DNA of 64,000 bases from Asterias amurensis (Eukaryota > Echinodermata > Asteroidea > Forcipulatida > Asteriidae), in the NCBI RefSeq assembly GCF_032118995.1, contig NC_092661.1, positions 12,648,494-12,712,493 on the forward strand, given 5' to 3'. The notes under the pieces were generated by a model. It searched no databases and was not told where the DNA came from. It was given only the letters and a program-made list of their open reading frames with translations. Of the stretch, positions 33,001 to 43,000 are shown in pieces. Numbering within the stretch: position 1 is the stretch's first letter; the number at the start of each line of letters is the position of its first letter. The position numbers and the translations under genes were made by a program.

Positions 33001-35880
33001 AGCCCTGCAAATGAGTTCAAATTTTCACAGGTTTGTTATAATTGTGCATATTTTGAGACATACCAAGTGGGAGTCGTTTCTCACTATGTGTTTTACTATT
33101 AACAGCTCTCCATTGCTTGTTACCAAGTAAGTTTTATGCTAAACAATTATTTTGAGTAATTACCAATAGTGTCCCTGTGTCTTTAACACTTTACCTAAAC
33201 ATTGAATCACCTCCTTTGCCAGTACCTGTGGGGTCTCCTGTTTGTGCAATGAAATTTCCCTGCAGGATCAAAATTCAAAAGTTTAGATTTATATACAGTA
33301 CATGTATTCAATGGTACTCAATGGTTTTATTTTCTTACTCACAATCAACAAAAAGCCAATCGTTGTGTAAAAAAAGTAACAAGTCATAACGAGAGTAAAT
33401 GAGTTAAAGGAACACGTTGCCTTGGATCGGACGAGTTGGTCTATAAAAAAGCGTTTGTAACCGTTTGTTATGAAATGCATATGGGTAGAAAGATAATTTA
33501 AAAGTAGAATACAATGATCCACACAAGTTTGCCTCGAACTTGCGTGGTTTTCCTTTTACTGTGCGAACAAACACGGTCGGCCATTTATGGGAGTCAAAAA
33601 TTTGACTCCCATAAATGGCCGTCCGTGTTAGTCGACGAGGTAAAAGGAAAACCGTGCAATTTCGAGGCATGTTTGTGTGGATCATTGTATTTTACTTTTA
33701 CAGCATCTTTCTACCCATATGCATATTATAACAAACGCTTTTCAAAGACCAACTCGACCGATCCAAGGCAACGTGTTCCTTTAACATGATGGCTGAATGA
33801 TAATGACAATAAGTACAGTAGATTGTAGTGAGTAAGGAGGCTTATCAAATGGGCCATGGTTTTAGTGTGGAACAGCCTTGGACAAAACACAAAGGCAAAA
33901 CAACAACGGGCAGGAGACACTACACATGTATACAATGTAACATGTAATGAGTTTACTTAAAACAATAATGCAAAAATTAATTACAGCCTTAAACCAGAAA
34001 GAAGAAAGCTGAAAACGAGTAGTGGAGCTGGAAGTGTACATAATAGTTGAGGAACAGGACTCTTTTAAACAAAAGGCTTTAACATGACCCACAGAATGCT
34101 GATCTTAAATTTGGTCATCGAGAGCGTTCCAAAGTCGAGGCCCATAAAAGCGAAGTATATGCATACATACATAAGAGATTTGATTTTCAGAATAGATTTT
34201 TAAAACAGTGATTATTCTGAATTATGAATGGCCACATTCTTTTAACCCTTACTTTACTATAAACAATAAGCCTATTCGGAGTTCCAGCTGTGCATGTCTG
34301 TTACTGCTGACAACGCTTACGCAATTTGTTGCTCTCCCGTGACCTTTTGACAATACCAGCGGGTATTGTCAAAAGGTCAGCAGTAACAGACATGCGCAGC
34401 TGGAACTCCGAATAGGCTTATACAAGTTTCTTCTTGAAGTATGATATTTAAATTACCTGTACAGAATGGAAGAGGCAATAATTGTAGTACTTGATCTTGC
34501 ATAGCTTTACAAAGTTGAGACAACCTGAAAATAAAACGAGATCAACATTAGTAGGTTTCATGTCTGATCATAGTATTTCTCAGTTACAATTTTAACCTTG
34601 GGGGGGGGGTATTTAAAAGCACATTACAATGAATACATGTACATGCCCTAGAACTTTGAGTTTTTTTTGGTTTTTTTTATGATCTTCCGGTCAGACCCCC
34701 AACATGCCCAGTAGGGGATATAAACACCAAGCTGGCAACAGCCAATCTATATCAATACAAACATTTGTTTATTTATACAACAATTAAGACAGACCAAGTC
34801 ACGACTTTAGCAAATTTGGTTGAGTATTAAGAATGTCCATCACCTCCATATTTTTAGGTATTTTTTTTTAAGTAAACAATATTATTAAATCAAATTGTCC
34901 ATTTCAACAAGTAAATTTGCATTGTTAAAAATGTGATTGAAAAAATAACTTATACAATTGTAATTGTTTGACTTAGTCAGTCAATCGTTCATTTCAGCAT
35001 GTTCAGTCAGCATCGTCAGTAAATGAGTATTTTACTAATTGCCTCAGTCCTCAGCGGCATGGTTTACAGACATCATGCTGACACTACATCCATAACTCTG
35101 CTTCAGTGACTAAATGGCACTCACGTCAAACTCACATACAATTACAAGGTGTCAGACTGACCATGCTGACAGACACTTAGACAAGCAACTTTATAATTGC
35201 AAAAAAGAGGGAAATGGCTGATCACACTCAACTTTTGAACAGTGTTTTCATTTTGCTATAGACTATGGAACTGTTTTGAAGAGAAAAATGTAAAACATCT
35301 TAGGACATGTTAATGTTAATGCAATGTTATCATGGTTATTGAGTAATAAATCTAAAATTTTGTATAATCATGTAAATCAGCTGATCAGCTGAAAGTTAGT
35401 TGCTTGTCTGGACACTACATGTAACATTGTGCAAGAAGTCGGCTAGATGGACATCTGGACAGCAGCCCAGTCATAGACGGCGTCCCCCCGTAGACAATTC
35501 CACAACCGGAAAAGTCTCCGTATGGTGCCACCACGTCTTCTTCATTCGATATGAAATATTTATAGTTATATTATAATCTAATTTACCTCAACTTCCCTCA
35601 AGCTCAATGAGATATCCCTTTTTGTAATAAAAAGAGTGAACAAGTGATGGCACCATACGGAAAGTTATCCCCACCACAACCTAACAAAATAAAATTAACA
35701 AAAATGTCAAACAAAGTCTCAAGTCAAAACTTTTGAAATTGAAAAATTGAATTTGATTTGAAAATTCAGTTCAGCACTCAGCAGAATACAATGCCATCAG
35801 CAATACTCACATCTAGGTCTCTCTTCTGGGTATAAATCGATCACAATATCACCCAGCGTTGTTTCTAGTAGCACAGCCAT
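23624..35880 (-). CDS. PPIL4: Peptidyl-prolyl isomerase-like 4 (cyclophilin + RRM), 13 exons, 542 aa
   Basis: Coding exons in gene order: 35811-35880, 34457-34524, 33195-33259, 32285-32402, 31657-31799, 30760-30856, 30159-30275, 29473-29597, 29037-29103, 28483-28594, 27704-27779, 25211-25322, 23624-24082. Phases agree throughout. Residues 1-~160 are a cyclophilin fold starting [20 protein letters not shown]. Residues ~161-226 match the PPIL4 linker ([26 protein letters not shown]). Residues ~240-317 are an RRM with LFVCKL and LQYAFVEY as the RNP2 and RNP1 strands. The tail (391-542) is rich in Arg, Asp and Ser. In the family this is a nuclear, spliceosome-associated protein. The catalytic cyclophilin Arg (FHRV) is Ser here (FHSV), so isomerase activity is probably weak or absent (inference). 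At 542 aa it is longer than the ~490-aa vertebrate protein. The start lies about 1.1 kb from the divergent CCDC83 ATG. Confidence 0.95.
24240..24540. repeat. ~17-bp minisatellite (GATACTTGGTTAGTTTT) in PPIL4 intron
   Basis: About a dozen imperfect copies of TTGATACTTGGTTAGTT in the last PPIL4 intron; spacing varies with A/T-rich interruptions. Confidence 0.75.
24588..24976. mobile_element. Family A TTAA element, inverted, in PPIL4 intron
   Basis: TTAA flanks; internal order reversed relative to the first copy (AAAGACCAGTCTTATCAC first). Confidence 0.8.
25675..25762. repeat. Inverted repeat around GCATGCTGGCAGTGTGC
   Basis: CTTTTTCGTTCCATC and its complement (GATGGAACGAAAAAG) flank AGAAAAGTAC-type inner arms. 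In the last PPIL4 intron but one. Confidence 0.6.
25940..26519. mobile_element. Family A TTAA element split by a family H insertion
   Basis: Left part 25940-25960 (TTAAAGGCACTGGACACTGG) and right part 26185-26519 form one inverted family A copy; the H element fills the gap. Confidence 0.75.
25961..26184. mobile_element. Family H inverted-repeat element nested in family A
   Basis: TGGACCCTTCCCATGAAATA at the left and TATTTCATGGGAAGGGTTTA at the right; interior is the reverse of 5351-5575. Confidence 0.75.
26695..26785 (-). repeat. tRNA-like SINE fragment
   Basis: GGGAATCGAACCC with CTCTGGTGATCAGAAATACC, the reverse of the SINE head pattern seen at 51236-51372. Confidence 0.6.
27277..27595. 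mobile_element. Family A element, left end missing
   Basis: Begins at AATGGGAGAGGTTGATAGTA and ends at TTAA 27592-27595. Preceded by part of the dispersed repeat described at 14983-15185. Confidence 0.75.
30313..30715 (+). mobile_element. tRNA-derived SINE interrupted by a family E insertion
   Basis: Head at 30313-30430 (GGTTTGAAACTCGT as a degraded B box, then CTTGTGTCCTTAGGATAGAC), body resuming at 30613 (TTTAACTAAAATTTGCATCT, then CACCCAGGGGTACAGCAGAG). The body matches 52903-53275. In a PPIL4 intron, opposite strand to the gene. Confidence 0.7.
30431..30606. mobile_element. Family E element (CAGGCCTG ends, 6-bp duplication)
   Basis: CAGGCCTG at both ends, the right end preceded by TGCATA so that the terminal inverted repeat extends imperfectly. 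The target duplication AGACAC is at 30425-30430 and 30607-30612. Interior GGTGCCCTTGAA(T/A)TG and AAAATGCCTTGGTGCCCTTG are family signatures. Non-coding. Confidence 0.8.
31008..31390 (-). repeat. SINE remnants with an inserted stretch
   Basis: CCATCCAAAGGATGAAGCAT and AGGACACAAGTGTCAGGACT (31008-31088) continue as GGGATTCAAACCTGCACTCT at 31318; the ~230 bp between is an unassigned insertion with TAAGCGC-type phrases. Confidence 0.55.
31386..31532. repeat. Family F inverted repeat (GGGCCCAATTTCAT ends)
   Basis: GGGCCAAATTTCATAAAGCT at the left and TTTATGAACTTGGGCCC at the right. Interior has AGCAGAAAATTCTGC. Confidence 0.65.
32553..33186. mobile_element. Family A TTAA element carrying a family E insertion
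   Basis: TTAA 32553-32556 and 33183-33186. The A interior is cut at 32831/33008 by family E; removing the insert and one CAAATG restores the usual CGACGACCAAATGAG-like interior. In a PPIL4 intron. Confidence 0.85.
32832..33007. mobile_element. Family E element nested in family A
   Basis: Ends CAGGCCTG and CAGCCCTG. Target duplication CAAATG at 32826-32831 and 33008-33013. Confidence 0.85.
33404..33784. mobile_element. Family C TTAA element, full copy, in PPIL4 intron
   Basis: TTAA flanks, both termini, and central palindrome GGGAGTCAAAAATTTGACTCCC-type (about 33589-33612). Confidence 0.85.
34267..34420. mobile_element. Foldback with ~44-bp near-perfect arms, in PPIL4 intron
   Basis: TAAGCCTATTCGGAGTTCCA at the left returns as TGGAACTCCGAATAGGCTTA at the right with one mismatch further in. 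A second hairpin, GACCTTTTGACAATACC and its complement, forms the inner part. TA at both edges suggests a TA target. Confidence 0.8.
34675..34800 (-). repeat. SINE body fragment
   Basis: ATATAAACACCAAGCTGGCA followed by ACAGCCAATCTATATCAATA, matching the body at 37165-37270; no head here. Confidence 0.5.
35490..35690. repeat. Inverted repeat with CCGTATGGTGCCA arms
   Basis: TCTCCGTATGGTGCCACCAC at 35514 and its complement form GTGATGGCACCATACGG near 35645, with an AT-rich interior. In the first PPIL4 intron. Confidence 0.65.
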
Positions 35881-37015
35881 TTTTAAGCAATTATATTGGT
35901 TTGTAAAGAAACAGTCAGGAAAATTTATGGAGCGAAATTGACACAAAAATCTTAGTCCACGGGGGCTGCCATTTTGTATTAACTGGTACGAGGCGAAAGC
36001 AGGCCAAAGAACCGCAATCACAGGATTACCAGCGTTTTTCAAGATTGCGCCCTCTACAGTTTAACAAACTCAAATTCAGATTGTCATCGAGTCGAGGGGG
36101 TGCTTGGAAACCGACGACGCTTTCCGCACAAAAATTTCACAACTATCGTGAAGAAAACACATCGTAATGATTGACTGCTAATTATCGTTATCTGGTGAGG
36201 GTTGATTGTTTTGTTTTATATTATAATGTTATACTTTATTTCATGACGTTTTCCGCGTCGTTTGGGGTGGGAAAAACAACTTCCTTCATCAGATCAGGTC
36301 ACCTTCTTAATCTTAAAATTAAATAGTAATAACTAATAAAAAATAATAGCCTAGCCCTAGTACAGTAGTCTTCTTACTCTTATCTTATTAGTTGGTGGTA
36401 GGCTGGCACTGGTCGTGGTTGCCGATTGGTCATCCCCAATTAACGCTTAGCCCATCAATATTGCCACAATACGCTGGACTTCTTTGGCACTATTGATGGG
36501 GTGTTGGTCATTTCATAGAGTTAGGTCATTTGCTGTGTGATGGTTGGACCATGGATACGTTTGGCATTTTTTTAGTGTTGATTCTGCGTTAGTGGGACCT
36601 GCAAATGTCATTGAAATAAATGTTTATTGCTTTAGCACTCAGCTGCTTTCAGCAGCTCAGAGGCAATCATTACTTCGATTAACAAAACAAAATAAAGTCA
36701 CTGAAAGTGTCTGCAGTTTTTTTTTTGTTAGGAAGATTTAGAACACGGGACCGACACATTGATTTTTTGGGGCATAAATATTATAGTGAAAAAGTGGTGG
36801 CATGATAGAGAATGTTTTCCCAAAGAAGATGCTGGAGTCCAAGTGAATAATTTAATTTAAAAATAACTAGGCAACAGTTGATAGAATATTGGTAAAAATT
36901 GCAATTTCCTTGATATGATTCTGAATGATCAAAAAACTGGTAATGCATTGACTCTAGTAAAACCACCGATGTGTCATTTACCTTCTCAGGTGTCAGGTAG
37001 ACGGCTAAGCTTGAG
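35881..37015. promoter_or_regulatory. Shared divergent upstream region of PPIL4 and CCDC83
   Basis: The two start codons face away from each other 1.1 kb apart. The CCDC83 ATG sits 27 bases after a splice acceptor (36988-36989), and a good donor (TCTG/GTGAGG) lies at 36194, about 315 bp from the PPIL4 ATG. If a non-coding CCDC83 exon ends there, both genes start within a few hundred bases and probably share a bidirectional promoter. No TATA box is obvious. The exon and promoter are inferred from signals only. Confidence 0.45.
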
Positions 37016-40000
37016 ATGGGTAAGAAAGGGAAGAAGAAGGGGAGTGGCAAGAAGAAGGGGAGTGGCAAGAAAGGAGGCGGCAAGAAGAAATCCACAGAGC
37101 CTCAGATGACCATCAAAGAAGCCATCTTGGCCTACCAGTAAGAAAAATGATCTTGTGTTTGTTTGTTTATTTTTTGGTTTGTTTTTTAGATGATCTTTGG
37201 CAAACTCCAACAAGGGAAGGATACAAACACCAAGCTGTGCAACAGCCAATTTCTCTCAATACAAACTTTGTACAAATCAAGAAATTGTGTAGTAACTCGA
37301 TCCAGCAATGCTTAATTCTAGTCATTGTGAAGTTAGCAGTTAGCTTGGTAGGACTCGAACCCACAGCCTTGGAATTGCAAGTTCTGCAGTCCAACAACTT
37401 GCAGTCTTTAGAATTTCCTGGTGGGGACCCTTTGTTTTTTGTTTTGTTCCTCCTTTTTTGTCCTTCATAATGTCAACATAAGGTCTTTAAAAATGTACAA
37501 TTTACATCTGAAAGGATATAAATATTGAGCATTTTAAACAAGTAGGTTGCACAAGTCTTCTTTTAGTTGCCCACAGAGAAAGTTGAGCACTGCTTGTAAT
37601 AGACCGATCAGGTAGGCTCCGCCCACAACGCATGCGTGAGCAAGAACACGTGGGGCTCTCCAATGCCTTTCTTCACAACTCTGCCGCGCGGGCCAAGATA
37701 CGCGCACGCATGTCGGACCTTATTTGTCGGACCTTCGTTGCGTTGTGATTGGTCAATACGCAATGGGGCGGAGCTTAGTGGATCGGTCTATTTACCATGT
37801 ACAAGCCTGTGGAGTTTTTTACTCTCTCAGTGTACAGTTCAGGGGTGTTTAATATAAATCTCTTTTTTTTTCTTGCTCAGGATTAACATAAAAGAGGAAG
37901 CACTGGAGGAGTTCATGTATGAAATCAAAGGACTTGAAGATAAGAACCAAAAACACAAAGAAAGGGTGAGAATTTTCAAATCAGTCTTTTTTAGTTTGTA
38001 ATACTGTTTTAACCCTACTTGTATGGTATATCGATGCCAGTGATTTTTCTTCAGGCCAGTAGACTTATGACCAGACAAGCCCGGTGGTCTTGTGTTTTTT
38101 TCATTAAAAAAGTTCTTATAGGCTACCTCATTGTGTAATACATGCATCTTTGTGAACAAAATAACTGACTACGAGTATGATAAATATCTTTCAATTATGT
38201 TGAGTATTGAAGTTTTAACGTATCGTCACAAAACAAATTAGATAGATTTTCTTGGTTTTGTTCAACTCATTTTTATTCTGGTCTTTTAAACAAAATTCTG
38301 GTCCAGTAAAAATTCCTGCACTTTGTGATTATTTCCCACAAATTTGTGGGGCTCGAATTTATTCCAGCCCTGCCAAAAGGCCAATGTTGTGGCATATAGC
38401 GGGGTATGGGTTGGTTGTCTACAGAAACACACCAATAGTTGGAGGGTTAATGAACTGGGTTCTTTCTTTCACATAAATCAGAATGAGCGTTTGAAGGAGG
38501 AGCAACTGTACCACATCCGCACTCTCCTCAAACAGGCGAAGGAGAGGGACTCTGAACTAGAGCAAGTTAGCGTGGTCAATAAGGAACATGTAGAGGGTGC
38601 TATGAAGGAGAAATGGAAGGCAGCCAAGGAGGAAGATGCACAGATTGAAGGTGAGGAGTTAGGGTTGTAGCTAGACCATTTATAGCGGTGGGCAATAAGT
38701 CCGAGTTTTTCAAAGTCCACCAACAGAGAGTTGATCAACAAAATTGTTCATGGTCAGGCCTGATACTTAACGGAGGCAACGAAGGCGATTGCCTCCATGC
38801 CCTTGGTCGTTGCCTTGTTGCCTTTGAAATGCTCCAGTAGAAATTCACATTTTCTTCATAGGGTGCCCTTTACCGAGGAGAAAATGCCTTAGTGCCCCTG
38901 CCTTTTCAAAAACGAAGCATACAGGCCTGCATGGTTATTATGGGGCCATCATTGTAAAAGTGCAAGCTTCAGGCATGATGCCATGTTTCCAAACTGTGTT
39001 ATGGAGACCATGCAATAGGCTGAATGGCCTTTTGACTGTGTTTCACTCGGTGACATTTGCTACACCTTATCATTAGCTGTGTCTCAGATCATCGCACAGT
39101 GGACAATATTTCAGAGTGGTAGGCAAAAACTGTGAGTACTGGGCAGGTTCGCCCAGCACCGCCCACTATGGCTACAACTCTAGCCAGGAGTACTGTACAT
39201 GTAGGTCGATAGCTATCATTTTAACAACAAGACAAGTTGATAGATGTGATGGGCACGCACTGTAAACAATGACTGTATTGCCTTTGTGGTTTATTATTTG
39301 CTAATTATTTGCGACACCTAGTGAGCAGTCGAAGAGCGAGTTCCAAAGGTTTAGTTGCCAAATTGCAATGAACTTGTTTCTCTTGATCCAGATCTGAAGA
39401 AGCTGATTGTGGAGAAGGAGGTTGAGTTAGAGCAAGCCCTGGTCACCGTTGAAAAGTGGCTGGAGTACAAGAACAAAGGTCAACATGAACACGCCAAGCA
39501 GATCAAGATATTAGAACAGGAACTAGAAGATATGCAATATAGCTTTGATGATATGAAAGGTACACTCAAGAACGGGTTTCTTAATTATTATGCCAAGTCC
39601 GAATTGATGGCTAATGAGGCTTATTCATCAATGTTGCCACTGGCCAGAGCTGTAAACAAAATATTTAAAATATTAAATAATAATGTGGTGGTTTTTCCAT
39701 TTTGTCACATCAACTAGGTCCCTCAAAGTATGACCCCATTACCATGGCGCCCACAGTTATTGGCGTGGTGCCCTGTGCTTATGCTGTGGTGCCCTTTGCA
39801 AAGTTCCAATACCAATTTACATTTCTGGCATACAAGTGCCCGTTAAAGGAAAATTGCTGTGCCCCTTCAAGAGCGAGTTCAAGGCCTGCTTTACCCCAAT
39901 TCTTAAAGCTGCTTAAGCACGTAGACTAGCTAAGCGTACACACAAATGTTGCTTACAAGAATCAAAGTTACCAGCTAAATACCTGGCCACGTGTACCATC

Positions 40001-43000
40001 TGTGACTGGTGCCCTGCTAATTTTTGCTCAGTTGAAAATGGTAAATGAGTGGGCCCAAACCTAAGAATTCCAAAATAATTTATTCTCCTTACATGAGTCT
40101 TTAGACAGCCCCAGCAACTGGATGGGCAAATAGGTTCACTTCAACAATCTTTACCCTATTCAAATCACTATTGTCCAAATTTGTACAGCCGTCGATTTCA
40201 CCAAACTCTTCATAACTTAGGATTAATCTTAGGACTAAGGACGAGTAAAGTTCCGTATCCAAAGACGTAGGACGCATTGAACCCATCCTAAGTTAGGAGG
40301 GGGTTTACGGTTCTCATCCTAACTCGAGTTAGGATTCATCCTAGCGTTTCGTGAAATCGGCTGCAGGTTCGTTATCTTGTACAATGGTTGATCACACAAA
40401 ACGTGAACACTGTCAGCTCAACCAATCCTGTGTATTACCTTTAATTTCAAAGCCAGATATCTTCACTTTGTTCTCTGATGAAGGACAATAGTTTGTAATC
40501 ACTTTTATTTCATTCAGCTCATTTGGAGAAAACCCTCTTTGTGGCAAAGGATGAGATTCATAAATCAACCGAGGAGAGATTGACAGAGCAAAAACACATA
40601 GCCTCACAGGTAAGTCAGATTCTGATATGTGATGCTATCAAGCTAAATGAGAAAACCTGGGCCCAATTTCATGGCTCTGCTTACCGCCGAATTCTGCGCT
40701 TATGATCACGATTCCCCGCTTACGTGCAAGCGCCGAATTTCTGCGCTAGCCTTGTAAGCGTAGAATGCCTAGTAACGTGGAGTCGCACGCGCAGAAGCCA
40801 AAATTCGCTGCTAACCCGTGAAATACGCTTGCCGTAAGCACAGAATTCCCTGCTTTCGTAAGCGCCGATTCTGTGCTTACGGTAAGCAGAGCCATAATAA
40901 ACCGAATAAACCCTACAACGACATGTGCATTAGTTAATCTGATGTATGCACAGAGTTTTGGCCACTTCTCCGAAGCTTTTATTAAATGAAAAAAAAATTA
41001 AGTTGTGATGGAGACTGATAAATCTAGGAGAACGTTGAGACTTTGCAAAACATGTACAAGGCAAAGCAAAATTTGCTGATCATTATTCTGCGTGTCTTTC
41101 TCCCTCATGCAGAAAGCAATGACAACGATGGACAAGTGGAGCACACAGGAAGTGAAGGACAACAAATGGTTGAAGAAAGAGGTAAAGTGATTCGACTCAT
41201 CTAGAGAAAACAGGGCTGAACAGTTGTATTCATTGTTATTTTTAAGAGAAAGTACACAAAGATAAGAAGTGTTAGTGAGTGAGATCCCCCCCTTTTTTTT
41301 TTAAAAGTGGGGCTAGGGGATGGATTTTGATGTATCAAACCATTTATTTTGTGCATTTTCTCCTCCATCTTATTTGGGGGGCAAGTGTTCTGGGGCAATT
41401 CAATTCAAGGGCATTTTCTGTAGGTGGGTGTATAGAAGCCAATTTGTTGATTGATATTTTCTATCGGGGGGGGGGGGGGGGGAGTTCAGTTTGCCCACTA
41501 ATATTATATGATTCTCCACTTTTTCAAAACGGACTAGTGCACCAATCACAGAAGCCTACTGTGCATCTTCTTGTTTTAATTAACAGTTTTTGATTTTCTT
41601 AAAAGTTAGTGTGGTGGCTCTGAAGATGTCATCTAAAACCTGGAGATTTCTTGTTGATTTCAGGCGGAGCTTCATCGGGCAGAGACCAAGCTTCTTGTGT
41701 TGGAGGTTGAGGACTTAGAAAAGGAGAACTTGGAGATTATGAGTGGACTCTTTGACTGTCGCATTGAAGACCTGAAAATATCAAGGTACATCGCTAAACA
41801 CATATAAAATAGAACTCAAGAATAGAATTCTAAGCTGTGAGAAAGGAGGCTGATCAAATAAGACGAGGCATGTGGTAAACAGCCCTATACCTAATACAAC
41901 AACTATAATCAAAGCATTGTATTTAAAGGAACACGTTGCCTTGGATCGGACGAGTTGGTCTATAAAAAAGCGTTTGTAACCCTTTGTTATAAAATGCATA
42001 TGGTTGGAAAGATGTTTTAAAAGTAGAATACAGTACAATGATCATCACACAAGTTTGCCTCAAAATTGCGTGGTTTTCCTTTTACTGTGCGAACTAACAC
42101 GGTCGGCCATTTATGGGAGTCAAAAATTTGACTCCCATAAATGGCCGACTGTGTTAGTCGACGAGGTAAAAGGAAAACCGTGCAATTTCGAGGCATGTTT
42201 GTGTGGATCATTGTATTCTACTTTTACAGCATCTTTCTACCCATAAACATTTTATAACAAACGCTTTTCAAAGACCAACTCGACCAATCCAAGGCAATGT
42301 GTTCCTTTAAACATGTTACAAAGAAAAAGAGTTCCCCTTGCGTTCTAATTAAGTATTATCCTAAACATTTTGGCGACTTGTATTTTCAGGAATTTCTACT
42401 TGACCCAGTTTGGTGAAGGGGATGATGTGGATGATGCAGGAATACTAGAGGAAGACCTCGCCCAAATGGACATGGAAGGTAGCGAGAAACCCTTGGCAAT
42501 AGGGGGCACTGTATCAGGTAAGAAGACATAGAAGAAAAGGGCTAGGTAGCTCAGTTGTGACCTTACCGCAAATACTCAGTCTAAGCATTTGCAGGAAGTA
42601 TGAACCGGGCTTAAGAGAGCATAACAAAGTTCAGGACATCTTTAGGAAGACAAATGGTGCTTGGCAGGACGCATTGGCTAAAAAAAAATTTAACTTAGGA
42701 GCTGAGCAATTAATAACTGACCCAATATCGGAACAAATGGATTAGAGGGAAAGATGGAGCATGCTGAGGTCTTCATCCTGCAGTGGAACTCTAAACTAAA
42801 GCCAGGTTCATTCTTCCTGCGAATGCGGATGCGAAGTGAATTTCGAAGTCACATGGCTGTTTTCGCAGCGAACCTTTCGCAGGAAGTTGAGCACATTTCA
42901 ACTGAATATGCGAATTATTTGTGACGTCAAAATTCGTATCGCATTGGTAAAGTATAAACCGGGCTTTGCCAATTAGTATTTTTTGTAATAATATTTCCAT

